The position numbers were made by a program, and so were the translations under genes. 64,000 nucleotides of DNA from an uncultured Eggerthellaceae bacterium (GTDB taxonomy: Bacteria; Actinomycetota; Coriobacteriia; Coriobacteriales; Eggerthellaceae), in assembly GCA_910589125.1 (NCBI GenBank), contig CAJURX010000005.1:62001-126000 (forward strand), given 5' to 3'. Positions 1-8,388 of this stretch are shown here, piece after piece; the first letter of the stretch is position 1; each line of letters starts with the position of its first letter. The notes beneath the pieces were generated by a model. That model saw only the letters and a list, made by a program, of their open reading frames with translations, was not told the DNA's origin and searched no databases.

Positions 1-558
1 GGCATCGGCCACCACCACGGCACCCTCGCGCAGCGCACCTGACCTGATGGCGGGAGCGGCCGCCAGGGACGTGGCTGTGGGGTAGCACCCCGCACACGCC
101 ACCACCACAGGTTGCCCAGCTTCACGGCGGCACCGTGCGCGAACGAGTTCTGCGGGGAAGAGCTCCGGCAGGCCGAAAGCGGCATCCGCCAGGATATCCA
201 CCTGCGTATGGGGCGTGCCGTACCAAGCCTCATACGTTGATGCATCCTTCAAGCGGAAGTCTGCGGAGAGGTCGATGGCAACGGCCCCACGCTCGAGCAC
301 GCGCGGGGTCTGCTCGAGAGAAGCCGTATGCGGAACAGCCAGGAACACGACATCCAGGTCAAGCTCCTCCAGCTCTTCGCTTCGGCAGAATGCGAGGTCG
401 GTCACGCCCGCGAATGCAGGGTAGGCCTCTGCCAAGGGAGTTCCCGCCAACGAGTCAGATGCCACTGCCGCAAGCTCCATCTCAGAGTGATGGATGAGCG
501 TATGCGCAAGCTGTATGCCAGCGAAGCCAGCAGCCCCCAGTATGCCTGCTCTCCTCAA
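1..558 (-). CDS. argC: N-acetyl-gamma-glutamyl-phosphate reductase, N-terminal part
   Basis: ArgC reduces N-acetyl-glutamyl phosphate to the semialdehyde in arginine biosynthesis. The frame is open from 558 to the window edge, about 186 residues; the C-terminus lies outside. Visible are the N-terminal nucleotide-binding motif GAAGFAGIQL, the family block ADFRLKD followed by YEAWYG, AFGLPEL, and the active-site cysteine in AGCYPTAT. The start is a TTG at 556-558, chosen because GAGGAGG sits five bases upstream (rc of 564-570) and the encoded RRAGILGAAGFAG is the expected N-terminus. No ATG is available there. The gene is divergent from the ligase at 775. Confidence 0.9.
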   Translation of the reverse strand, partial: MRRAGILGAAGFAGIQLAHTLIHHSEMELAAVASDSLAGTPLAEAYPAFAGVTDLAFCRSEELEELDLDVVFLAVPHTASLEQTPRVLERGAVAIDLSADFRLKDASTYEAWYGTPHTQVDILADAAFGLPELFPAELVRARCRREAGQPVVVACAGCYPTATSLAAAPAIRSGALREGAVVVADA

Positions 559-696
559 GATATCCTCCTCATATATGCCGCCCCACGCGCCCCTGGGCGC
601 AGATGAGCGCAGCCCTGGACGCAAAGGTCACGAAATGCCGTCGCTTGGGTGGCAGGCAGAGGCCCCGCCTCCGCATTTGCTACTATTGACGGCATG

Positions 697-716
697 TGCA
701 CGACTTCAACCGTGCA
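697..716. promoter_or_regulatory. Inverted repeat between argC and the ligase gene
   Basis: TGCACG at 697-702 and CGTGCA at 711-716 form a perfect 6-bp inverted repeat with an 8-bp spacer in the divergent intergenic region. It could be an operator for either gene, for example an ArgR-like site, but no consensus is firmly met. Confidence 0.25.
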
Positions 717-774
717 TTGTACATAAGCAAAGCGCGCATGCGTTTTCCCAATGGGAGGATCAGAGGTAAGCAGC

Positions 775-2040
775 ATGAAAGAGCAGCCCGCAAGGGACGA
801 GAACATACGAGCCATCGTCGCATACTTCGAAAGCGGGGTGAAGGAGCGCGCAGAGATGATCGGGATAGAGCTGGAGCATACGCTCGTGCACGCAGACGGC
901 ACTCCCGTCTCATATCTTGATGAGGATGGCCAGCGCATCATCCTCGAACGGCTTCGCGAGACCTACCCCATCTCGGAGAGAGATGCGACGGGCAACATCA
1001 CGCTGCTCTCAGATGGCGTGGCGAACATAACGCTCGAGCCTGCCGCTCAGGTGGAGGTGTCGGCCGGACCGTTCAGCAGCCTGCACGATGCGCTTGCGCG
1101 CATCAGAACGTTCCAGTGCGACCTGGATCGCGCCTCTGCGCGTGACATCAACATCACCACGCTGGGCTACCACCCCACGCGACGCGCCTTCGACCTCAAG
1201 CTGATCCCGAAGGCACGCTACCGGATCATGAACGAATACCTGGGTGCCGTATCCTCGTTCGGCATCTGCATGATGCGCGGCTCTGCATCCACGCAGATAT
1301 CCATCGACTACACGTCTGTGGATGATTGCCTGCGAAAGCTGCGCCTGGCGAATGCCATCGTGCCCATCGTATCGCTGATCTGCGACAACTCCCCCGTATT
1401 CGAAGCTGCCCCGCGCACCCATCAGCTGGTCCGCACCGAGATATGGGAGAAGTGCGACCCTGATAGGTGTTGCACCCCTCCCGGCGTGATGGATGCGGGC
1501 TTCGATCTGCGCGCCTATGCGGAATACATCCTGGATGCACCTGCCATGGTGGATATCTCCACAGGTTCGCCCGAGCTCTCCGAGAGGACCATCGGCAGCA
1601 TCTATGCGGACAGGAAGATGTCGGAAGCAGACATAGAGCACGTGCTCTCGGTGTTCTTCACGGATGTGCGCCTCAAGCACTACATAGAGATACGCCCCGC
1701 GGACGCCCTGCCCGCGCGCTTCGCCGTGGCCTACGCTGCGCTGATAAAGGGGCTGTTCTATGCTGATGCATCCCTTGATGCCATGGACCGCATCTTCCAA
1801 GGCGTGAGCGGAGACGATATCGTGAATGCCAAGGCGGCGCTCATGGAACAAGGGTATGCTGCTCAGGTGTATGCGCATCCGGTGTCCGAGATCGCAGACG
1901 AGCTCATGAGCTTGGCTGCAGCAGGCCTGCCGGATGATGAAGTGGACCTCTTGAAGCCGCTGGCGGTCTTGGTGGCGAACCGGGTCACGCTGGCAGACAT
2001 GGAGACGGTAAGAGCAGGCAGCGTTGAGGACGACGCCTGA
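775..2040 (+). CDS. Glutamate-cysteine ligase family protein (GshA/EgtA type)
   Basis: A 421-residue member of the carboxylate-amine ligase family related to plant/proteobacterial GshA and actinobacterial EgtA, which make gamma-glutamylcysteine from glutamate, cysteine and ATP. Diagnostic segments are GIELEHTL (about 30-37, the GxExE metal/ATP motif) and LEPAAQVEVSAG (87-98, matching LEPGGQxELSG of the family), followed by the conserved MMRGSASTQISIDY stretch. ATG 775 is preferred over the in-frame ATG at 751 because GAGG at 763-766 is well spaced. No gshB-like gene is in the window, so the product could be gamma-glutamylcysteine or another amide. An FKBP gene follows 30 bp downstream on the same strand. 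Confidence 0.8.
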   Translation: MKEQPARDENIRAIVAYFESGVKERAEMIGIELEHTLVHADGTPVSYLDEDGQRIILERLRETYPISERDATGNITLLSDGVANITLEPAAQVEVSAGPFSSLHDALARIRTFQCDLDRASARDINITTLGYHPTRRAFDLKLIPKARYRIMNEYLGAVSSFGICMMRGSASTQISIDYTSVDDCLRKLRLANAIVPIVSLICDNSPVFEAAPRTHQLVRTEIWEKCDPDRCCTPPGVMDAGFDLRAYAEYILDAPAMVDISTGSPELSERTIGSIYADRKMSEADIEHVLSVFFTDVRLKHYIEIRPADALPARFAVAYAALIKGLFYADASLDAMDRIFQGVSGDDIVNAKAALMEQGYAAQVYAHPVSEIADELMSLAAAGLPDDEVDLLKPLAVLVANRVTLADMETVRAGSVEDDA

Positions 2041-2070
2041 GACCAATGAACCGAAAGGACGGATTCGCAG

Positions 2071-2502
2071 ATGAGCAACGAGGGAAAGATCGTGAAGATC
2101 CACTATATCGGCTCGCTCGATGATGGAGAGGTGTTCGATACATCGCGCCCCCACGGCGACCCCATCGAATTCGAATGCATGGCGGGCACCGTCATCAAGG
2201 GATTCGACGAGGCCGTGAAGGACATGGAGGTCGGCGAGAAGAAGCACATCCGCCTTGAGCCTGAAGATGCGTACGGCGACATCCGCGAGGAGCTCATCCA
2301 GACCGTGCCGGTGGATAAGGTGCCGAACGCCCAGGACCTCCCCGTTGGCGAGAGCGTATACATGCAAGGCCCCGACGGCCATCCCTTCCCCGTCAAGGTG
2401 GTCAGCGTGGATGATGAGAACGTGGTGTTCGACATGAACCACCCCATGGCCGGCAAGCCCCTGAACTTCGAGCTGGAGCTCATGGAAGTCAAGGACAAGT
2501 AG
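2071..2502 (+). CDS. FKBP-type peptidyl-prolyl isomerase, SlyD-like
   Basis: A 143-residue cytoplasmic prolyl isomerase/chaperone. The N-terminal FKBP strand pattern VKIHYIGSLDDGEVFDTS, the AGTVIKGFDEAVKDM segment and the inserted IF-type domain (about residues 68-125) followed by a return to FKBP fold (MNHPMAGKPLNFELEL) are SlyD-like. It lacks the histidine/cysteine-rich metal-binding tail of enterobacterial SlyD and ends MEVKDK. It probably shares a transcript with the upstream ligase. A second, diverged paralogue lies at 34036-34470. Confidence 0.9.
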   Translation: MSNEGKIVKIHYIGSLDDGEVFDTSRPHGDPIEFECMAGTVIKGFDEAVKDMEVGEKKHIRLEPEDAYGDIREELIQTVPVDKVPNAQDLPVGESVYMQGPDGHPFPVKVVSVDDENVVFDMNHPMAGKPLNFELELMEVKDK

Positions 2503-2527
2503 GCTTTGCCCCTCATGCGAGGATGAT

Positions 2528-2558
2528 GCGGCTCTCCTGGTCGGCTCAGGGGAGCCGC
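2528..2558 (+). terminator. Hairpin terminator after the FKBP gene
   Basis: GCGGCTCTCC (2528-2537) pairs with GGGGAGCCGC (2549-2558) through ten pairs including one G-U, followed by TTCTCATATCT. It sits 26 bp after the FKBP stop. Confidence 0.6.
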
Positions 2559-2639
2559 TTCTCATATCTGGGGATATCCATGCAAGGGAGCCCCCGTACC
2601 GACACGGCACCCAGACCGCTGCGCGCACGACCCTCCCCA

Positions 2640-3440
2640 TCAGGCAGCCATGGTGCGCTTGAGGCAATGCGCCATATTGCATGCATCGACCATCCCGTTA
2701 TGGCTGAGCAAACACGCAACGCGCTCCATCTTCTGGTGGTGCTCCTCATAGCAGCGCACCGCGTGTGCTGAGGGGGTGCCTCCGCGCCCGTGCTGCCGCA
2801 GGGACACCGTCCTCATCTCGAACAAGGACTCAGCGAATCCGCTGAACGACATCACCCAGAACAGATGAGCGAGCACTGATATGCGCTCGTAGTCCGTGAG
2901 CGCATAGGGGAGCCAGATGGCATACCCGAGCACATCCGCCCAAGGCGTGCCGATGAAGGCGTCTGCGGATGACAGTAGGCCATGCGCGATGTCGCGCTTC
3001 CCATCTCCGACCGCAGCGCTGCTGCCAGAGAGGCACGCTGACGTGGATGCAGCGTAATCAAGATGGGTGGCACCCTCCTCCTGCACAGCCGAAAGGTCCA
3101 GGATGGCAGCTGATATGGTCCTCTCGATGCAGCAACCACGTCCCGGATATCCGAATGACTGGATAGGGACGATGATCTGGTCAGAGGATGCCATGGGAGC
3201 GGGCTCCATATCATGCATGAGCCCGAGCATGGCGGCCGTCTTTCCAATCAGATGCCTCTTGGCTGCCCCTTGGAGGCGCAGTGGATCCACAGTCCATCCG
3301 AGCCTGGTGTCCATGAGCACGCAGAGCAGCGCCTCCGGATCGATGGATGCCAAGGCCGCATGGACGCACGTGATGTCCTCAGGCGTTGCCTTTGCCTCAA
3401 CGAAGCAGCACTGGATGTGGTCCTTCTCAGATGATCCCAT
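2640..3440 (-). CDS. Hypothetical protein, 266 aa
   Basis: I do not recognise a family. ATG 3440 is preferred over a TTG at 3476 because AGGGCAGG lies eight bases upstream. The protein is cysteine-rich for a cytosolic protein (IQCCFVEAK, GYPGRGCCIER, CYEEHHQK, CNMAHCLKR) and has no signal peptide. The middle contains a hydrophobic stretch (ISVLAHLFWVMSFSGFAESLF), which may be one membrane-associated helix. Codon use matches neighbouring genes, and the open frame with an SD argues that it is real. It converges with the FKBP gene and is not obviously operonic with anything. Confidence 0.6.
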   Translation of the reverse strand: MGSSEKDHIQCCFVEAKATPEDITCVHAALASIDPEALLCVLMDTRLGWTVDPLRLQGAAKRHLIGKTAAMLGLMHDMEPAPMASSDQIIVPIQSFGYPGRGCCIERTISAAILDLSAVQEEGATHLDYAASTSACLSGSSAAVGDGKRDIAHGLLSSADAFIGTPWADVLGYAIWLPYALTDYERISVLAHLFWVMSFSGFAESLFEMRTVSLRQHGRGGTPSAHAVRCYEEHHQKMERVACLLSHNGMVDACNMAHCLKRTMAA

Positions 3441-3676
3441 GATGCGCACCTGCCCTTTCCCTGACGTTGTCCGCAAGCGTTATAGCGGGCACGAGGATGT
3501 GCCGGCGAAGTGGACGCTCAACTCCTGCGGCCAATCAGGGATGGGTGCGCTTGCTCCGTATGATGGAGCGAGTATAGCACATATATGGAACAGATGTTCG
3601 ACTATTTGAGATGAGATGCAGATGGATGACCAGGGATCCATCCCTAGGATCAGAGCGCTCGCGCCCCTTACGCGTG

Positions 3677-3964
3677 CTACTTCCGACCAGAGCTCAGCGC
3701 GTCCAGCTCCTTGCGAGCGCGATTCCAGCGACGAGACCCATAGCCCGCAAAGCCAGCGGCAACGATGGCACAGACGAAGATGGCCATGTTGGCTATCTGG
3801 CTGTTCGCCCATTCCGTCCCCGCAGATGCGAAGGTGGTCTTGATGATTATCAAGACCACCATGATGACGATGGCAGCTACCGCTTGGATGAGCCCCGAGC
3901 GCTTCCTCATCTCCAGCTCCTGGATCCTCTGCGCGCGGCGACCCTTGCTCTTCTTGCTGCTCAT
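3677..3964 (-). CDS. Small membrane protein, two TM segments
   Basis: A 95-residue protein with a basic N-terminus (SSKKSKGRRAQRI), a first hydrophobic helix at about 25-41 (IQAVAAIVIMVVLIII) and a second at about 56-76 (NMAIFVCAIVAAGFAGYG), then a basic tail (RRWNRARK). Both ends are probably cytosolic. No family is recognised. It lies 32 bp downstream of the SpoVA-like gene on the same strand, which suggests co-transcription. Confidence 0.6.
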   Translation of the reverse strand: MSSKKSKGRRAQRIQELEMRKRSGLIQAVAAIVIMVVLIIIKTTFASAGTEWANSQIANMAIFVCAIVAAGFAGYGSRRWNRARKELDALSSGRK

Positions 3965-3996
3965 CGGAACCTACCTATCTGATGCACGCGGCATCG

Positions 3997-4926
3997 CTAC
4001 TTCTGCTCTCCAGCCTCTGGGTCCACATCGTAGTCGAAGCCTTCGATGTTGTCAGTGGGCGGAACCTCATCCACGAGACCTGCGAGCGCAGCCTGAGCCT
4101 TCTCGATATGCACCTGATGGATTGGCTTGCGGCCGAAGCAGGCGTTGTAGATGATCCACGTGAAGATGGCCGTGATGGCAAGGCCCGCGACAGCCAGCAG
4201 GAACGAACCCAGATGCAAGAGCGCTGCCCCCGAATGCCCGATGGCAAGGTCGAAGCCAACGTTGTACATGTTGTAGCCACCAACGGTGATCATGACGGAG
4301 AAGCCCTGACCGCCGATGGCTGCAAGTGCGCCAGAAACGCCCAGCGGAGCGAAGATGGCGCCGCACATCCATGCCGTCATCAGAATATGGAGCGGCTTGA
4401 CCTTCTTATTGACGCCCTTGAGCGCAACGAAGAGGATCTGGAAGAGCGCCGCCAGGCAGCCGCCGATGAAGAACGCCAAGGGGAACACCGTGGCTGAGGT
4501 GTTCTTCTCAACGGTGAACAAGGGCTCGATGCCCGCCATGCCGAAGGCGAACCCGATGGCGATGCACACCGCCGCGAACACCACGTTGAACCAGACGACG
4601 AACCAGACGATGTCCTTGATGATCTTCCCCACGGTAGCGTTCTGCGTGGTCCAAGGACCGACGCCCTTCATGCCCACCGCCATGGCGAAGCCCGAGAACG
4701 GGAGCAGCGCACCGAAGGTGGCCCACTCCTCAACGTATTGATAGCACGCAAGGCCGCCCAGCACGCAGCCGATCACGCCCATGCTGATGAGCGTAGAGCC
4801 GCCGATGAAGAACTCCATCGGAGTTCCCGTGAGCAGCGTGGTCCACATGGTCACCAATGCTTGCGCGATGAGCGCGAACATGCCCCCCACGAAGAAGCTG
4901 TAGATGATGGTCTTATAAGGCTTCAT
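3997..4926 (-). CDS. SpoVA-like (SpoVAC/SpoVAEB family) integral membrane protein
   Basis: A 309-residue polytopic protein. The first 115 residues (FFVGGMFALIAQALVTMW, TLISMGVIGCVLGGL, LLPFSGFAMAVGMKGVG) follow the SpoVAC/SpoVAEB pattern, membrane proteins that move dipicolinate in spore formers. The second half repeats the design with four more hydrophobic stretches (GFAFGMAGIEPLF, FPLAFFIGGCLAALFQILF, GYNMYNVGFDLAIGHSG) and ends in an acidic cytosolic tail. It is therefore about twice the usual SpoVAC length. Coriobacteriia are not known to sporulate, so a transport role in vegetative cells is more likely. The family call is from pattern recognition and the function is inferred. Confidence 0.6.
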   Translation of the reverse strand: MKPYKTIIYSFFVGGMFALIAQALVTMWTTLLTGTPMEFFIGGSTLISMGVIGCVLGGLACYQYVEEWATFGALLPFSGFAMAVGMKGVGPWTTQNATVGKIIKDIVWFVVWFNVVFAAVCIAIGFAFGMAGIEPLFTVEKNTSATVFPLAFFIGGCLAALFQILFVALKGVNKKVKPLHILMTAWMCGAIFAPLGVSGALAAIGGQGFSVMITVGGYNMYNVGFDLAIGHSGAALLHLGSFLLAVAGLAITAIFTWIIYNACFGRKPIHQVHIEKAQAALAGLVDEVPPTDNIEGFDYDVDPEAGEQK

Positions 4927-5034
4927 GTTCCTCCCCTAGATCAGATGCAGCGGACGATGGGCGATGACGAGCACCACCTTGCAGCTGCAATCCCCCTTGC
5001 AATGCGCGCATCCCCTTTGCGCGCTAGTGTGGAG

Positions 5035-5040
5035 ATTATA
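5035..5040 (-). promoter_or_regulatory. Candidate -10 box for the SpoVA-like gene
   Basis: ATTATA on the plus strand reads TATAAT on the minus strand, about 110 nt before the ATG at 4926. The -35 region is weak (CAGATT at 16 bp), so this is tentative. The rest of the 4927-5286 gap shows only the terminator listed at 5214-5246. Confidence 0.35.
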
Positions 5041-5213
5041 CGGGAAAGCACCTTGGAATCTGAGCGCACGGCTGCTTGTACCCAAGATCGCGGGGAGAGA
5101 CCATCCGCCAGAGCAGCGATGGGAAGAGCCGACACGTCAACAGGAAGGACCGGACGGGACAGCAGGAGGGGTCGGCAGATCACCGGGAAGGGCCTGAGGC
5201 CCCAAATGGCGAA

Positions 5214-5246
5214 GAGGGCGCCGGACCTCTTCGATCCGACGCCCTC
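5214..5246 (-). terminator. Hairpin terminator after the EF-G-like gene
   Basis: On the minus strand GAGGGCGTCGGA pairs with TCCGGCGCCCTC (12 pairs, one G-U), followed by TTCGCCATTTGG. It lies 41 bp after the stop at 5287. Confidence 0.6.
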
Positions 5247-5286
5247 CACCTTGACCAAGCTTCCCGCGAATGCAGATGCCACCAGA

Positions 5287-7362
5287 TCAATTGCCCTGCG
5301 CGCGAGCCTTCTCGTAGTCCTCGATCAGCTTCTTCGTCACATCATGGGGCGCCTCTTCGTAGCCTTCGATCTGGATCGTGTACGTGCCCGATCCGCGCGT
5401 GAGCGACCGCAGGTCCTTCGTGTACTCGATCACCTCGGCATACGGGACGCGCACCTTGATGATGGTGTCTCCTGCATCTCCCGCATCGGTGCCGATGATG
5501 CGGCCGCGGCGCGTGGAGATGTCTCCCATGACCGCACCAGCATATTCCTCACCCACCGTGATATCCATGGTGGCCATGGGCTCCAAGATGACGGGATTCG
5601 CCTTCTCCGCTGCCGCCCTGAAGCCGATGCGCGCTGCGGTCTTGAAGGCCATCTCGTTCGAGTCCACGGAATGATACGAGCCGTCGAACACGGCGCACTT
5701 GATATCCACCATGGGATACCCCGCCAGGAACCCTTCCGCCATGGCCTCCTGGACGCCCTTGTCCACTGCCGGGATGAGGCCGTTCGGGATGACACCGCCC
5801 TTGATCTCATCAAGGAACTCATATCCCCCGCCCGGATTGGGCTCGAGTCGCAGCCAGCAATCACCGAACTGGCCTGCGCCACCCGTCTGCTTCTTGTGAC
5901 GACCCTGGGCCTCGGCCTGCTTGCGGATGGTCTCGCGATACGGGATGCGCACGGGCACCAATCGCGCGTCAACGCCGGTCTGCTCCTTCAAGCGGGAGAG
6001 GAGCATGTCCACCTGCGTCTCGCCCATGGCATGCACGATGGTCTGATGCGTCTGCTCGTCGCGCGTGATCTTGAGCGTGGGGTCCGCCTCAGCAGAGCGC
6101 GCCAAGAACGTGCCCAGCTTGTCCTCCTCATTCTTGTTGACCGCTTCGATAGCCACCGGATAGAGCGGCTCGGGCAGCTCGAGCGGCATGATGGCGATAT
6201 CGCCCTCCACCGAGAGCGTATCCCCATTGCGCGTCTCTGACAGCTTCGGCACGACCACGATGTCGCCTGCCTTGGCGCTCTTCACATCCATGGGCTCCTT
6301 GCCCATCATGACCTGGATCTTGCCCAAGCGCTCCTTCTTGCCCGTGCGGGAGTTGATCAGCTCGATCCCCGGCTCCAGATATCCTGAGAGCACCTTCATG
6401 AAGCTCAAGCGCCCGACGAACGGGTCAGAGATCGTCTTGAACACGAATGCGGAGGGACGCTTCGTCTCGTCGATGGGGATGGTCACGCCATCGGACATCT
6501 GCTTGAAGCCACCGTGGCTGCGCGGATGCGGGAAGTAGGTAGCCACGTCCTCCATGAGGTTCTGCACGCCCTGCATGATGATCGTGGAGCCCACGAACAC
6601 CGGCACGATGAGCTCCTGCGCGATGGCCTTGTCCAACAGCGCCTCCAGCTCCTGCTGGGTCAGCTGCTCTTCGCCATCCAGGTACTTCATCATCAGCTCG
6701 TCATCGGCCTCAGCCACCAGATCGCAGAGCTTGTCGCGCGCCGCAAGAGCGGTCTCCATGTATTCCTCGGGGATGTCCTCCACGGTCTCGTCGGTGCCCT
6801 GCGCGCTGTGATATCGCGCCTTCATGCGGATGACGTCGATCACGCCCTGGAAGTCCTTGTCAACGCCCATGGGGATGGTGACCGGACCCAAGCGCGTGCC
6901 GAAGCGCGCGTGCAGCGTGGCCATGGCGGTGTCGAAGTTCGCGTTCTCGCGATCGATGTGATTGATGTAGACAGCGCGGGAGATGTCCATCTTCTCCGCC
7001 TCGCGCCACAGATGCGTGGTCATGACCTGAGGGCCAGCCACAGCATCCACCACGAACAGCGCCATCTCGGATGCCTGCATGGATGCCAGCGTGTCGCCGA
7101 TGAAGTCGGGATGCCCCGAGGTGTCCAGCAGGTTGATCTTGTAATCCTTGTACGGGATGGGCGCGACCGAGGTGTTGATGGTGAACTTGCGCTTGATCTC
7201 CTCAGGGTCATAGTCCAGGTATGACTTCCCGTCATGGGTCGTGCCCATGCGCGAGGTCTTGCCAGATACGTAGAGCATGGCTTCGGCGAGCGAGGTCTTT
7301 CCGGCTCCATCCTGCCCTACGAGACAAACGTTCCTTACGTGCTCCGTTGCGGGTGCTGCCAT
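5287..7362 (-). CDS. Elongation factor G-like GTPase
   Basis: A 691-residue translational GTPase of the EF-G-like (FusA2-type) group. Visible are the P-loop GQDGAGKTS (about 16-24), the G3 box DTSGHPDF, and the later EF-G domains II-V, including RHKKQTGGAGQFGDC. The G4 box reads NHID rather than the canonical NKxD, which may loosen guanine recognition. This paralogue group is separate from the essential EF-G and its role is not established. The start is placed at ATG 7362 (MAAPATEHVRNVCLVG), where homologues begin. ATG 7395 is an alternative; the longer frame to 7521 has no family support. Confidence 0.85.
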   Translation of the reverse strand: MAAPATEHVRNVCLVGQDGAGKTSLAEAMLYVSGKTSRMGTTHDGKSYLDYDPEEIKRKFTINTSVAPIPYKDYKINLLDTSGHPDFIGDTLASMQASEMALFVVDAVAGPQVMTTHLWREAEKMDISRAVYINHIDRENANFDTAMATLHARFGTRLGPVTIPMGVDKDFQGVIDVIRMKARYHSAQGTDETVEDIPEEYMETALAARDKLCDLVAEADDELMMKYLDGEEQLTQQELEALLDKAIAQELIVPVFVGSTIIMQGVQNLMEDVATYFPHPRSHGGFKQMSDGVTIPIDETKRPSAFVFKTISDPFVGRLSFMKVLSGYLEPGIELINSRTGKKERLGKIQVMMGKEPMDVKSAKAGDIVVVPKLSETRNGDTLSVEGDIAIMPLELPEPLYPVAIEAVNKNEEDKLGTFLARSAEADPTLKITRDEQTHQTIVHAMGETQVDMLLSRLKEQTGVDARLVPVRIPYRETIRKQAEAQGRHKKQTGGAGQFGDCWLRLEPNPGGGYEFLDEIKGGVIPNGLIPAVDKGVQEAMAEGFLAGYPMVDIKCAVFDGSYHSVDSNEMAFKTAARIGFRAAAEKANPVILEPMATMDITVGEEYAGAVMGDISTRRGRIIGTDAGDAGDTIIKVRVPYAEVIEYTKDLRSLTRGSGTYTIQIEGYEEAPHDVTKKLIEDYEKARAQGN

Positions 7363-7595
7363 GTTGAACCACCGTCTTTCACGTTGAGCGCTCATGACGT
7401 TGCGCCTGATGAGCGCGTCGGACAGGATTACCGCCACTGACCCGGAGATGCTGCAAGTGACCGTGACTGAGATTCTACAGCAAAGCACACCCCCTCGATG
7501 ATGGGAGCACCTTCCCTTCAAAGAGGATGCAGAAGGTTACAGATAGCTGACCATATGCACTATTCGACCATCTCTTATCACTTAGCAAGTAGCAT

Positions 7596-7613
7596 ATCTA
7601 TTAGCTGATAGAT
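7596..7613. promoter_or_regulatory. AT-rich inverted repeat in divergent promoter region
   Basis: ATCTAT (7596-7601) and ATAGAT (7608-7613) form a dyad around TAGCTG in the 377-bp gap between the EF-G-like gene (minus) and the HTH protein (plus). The surrounding 7545-7620 is noticeably AT-rich, so this is the likely promoter/operator zone. Nothing else is recognised in the gap. Confidence 0.25.
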
Positions 7614-7739
7614 CATCTTGAGGATCGATCCGCTTCGGATGGCACGCTCGTGCCTCCTACGTCGCCTTGAATGGCCTGATGCTGCCCAGATGACCGCATC
7701 CCGGATCCAGGCCCTTCAGATATGGATAGGGGGAACCAC

Positions 7740-8234
7740 ATGGGGAGATCGCATCGCAAGGGCAAGCCGCAGGAGCTGAGCAGAGCCTCGTCCGTGCCCG
7801 GGTCGGAGCTTCGCAACGCGCTGCTGCTCACCGTCTCGCTGGCTGCATTCATCGCGATCATGGGCCGAGTGCAGATGTCCAAGATGCAGCATGATGTGCA
7901 CGCAGAGGGCCAGAGTATCCGAGAGCGCTTGCCGAAGGTGCAAGCCGCAGGCGTGCGGGATGCGGCGAAGGATGCCGCCTTCCACTGGAGGGAGCTCTTG
8001 CGAAAGCTCCCTCATGACCTGCAAGGCCTTGGCATGACGAAGCGGCAGGTGCAGGTAGGGATCGGCATCGTGCGCCAGAAGAGCTACCTCAAGATGGCGA
8101 GCGAGCTCAGATTGGAAGAGCGCACCGTCAGGCAACATGCAGAGAGCGCGTTCCAAAAGGTGGGATGCGCGCGGAAGGCGGATTTCCTGGCCGCCGCCAT
8201 GGATGCCATCCAAAGGCAGCACCCTGATATCTGA
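7740..8234 (+). CDS. Membrane-anchored LuxR-like HTH protein, 164 aa
   Basis: ATG 7740 has AGGGGG six bases upstream and is preferred over the in-frame ATG at 7722. An N-terminal hydrophobic segment (about 27-44, NALLLTVSLAAFIAIMG) looks like a single membrane helix. The C-terminal 60 residues (GMTKRQVQVGIGIVRQKSY, then LRLEERTVRQHAESAFQKVGC) follow the LuxR/GerE helix-turn-helix layout, with TVRQHAESAFQKVGC as recognition helix and tail. The linker is charged and helical. It could regulate the neighbouring EF-G-like gene, from which it is divergent; that is inference. Confidence 0.6.
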   Translation: MGRSHRKGKPQELSRASSVPGSELRNALLLTVSLAAFIAIMGRVQMSKMQHDVHAEGQSIRERLPKVQAAGVRDAAKDAAFHWRELLRKLPHDLQGLGMTKRQVQVGIGIVRQKSYLKMASELRLEERTVRQHAESAFQKVGCARKADFLAAAMDAIQRQHPDI

Positions 8235-8237
8235 GGG

Positions 8238-8288
8238 GATGCGCGCGGTCTGCATGCGCCACGCAAGATGCAGTGCAGGCCGCGCATC
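8238..8288. terminator. Bulged hairpin between convergent genes
   Basis: GATGCGCGCGGTCTGCA (from 8238) pairs with TGCAGGCCGCGCATC (8274-8288) apart from a small bulge. It sits just after the HTH gene stop and ahead of the convergent deaminase stop (8389), so it may terminate both. Confidence 0.45.
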
Positions 8289-8388
8289 ATGCGGGTACGA
8301 AAGAGCGTAGAGAGCTCCCCTTGCCCCATGCTCGCTTCGAGGCGGATGCAGGCGCATCCGTCCATCGAAGGGCCAGAGGAGCTGATGC

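Noticed and set aside
1009..2682. Long minus-strand ORF (557 codons)
   Set aside because: Antisense shadow of the ligase and FKBP genes, which have clear family motifs and SDs.
4738..6240. Long plus-strand ORF (500 codons)
   Set aside because: Lies opposite the EF-G-like gene and the SpoVA-like gene, with His/Arg-rich shadow composition; no SD or family features.
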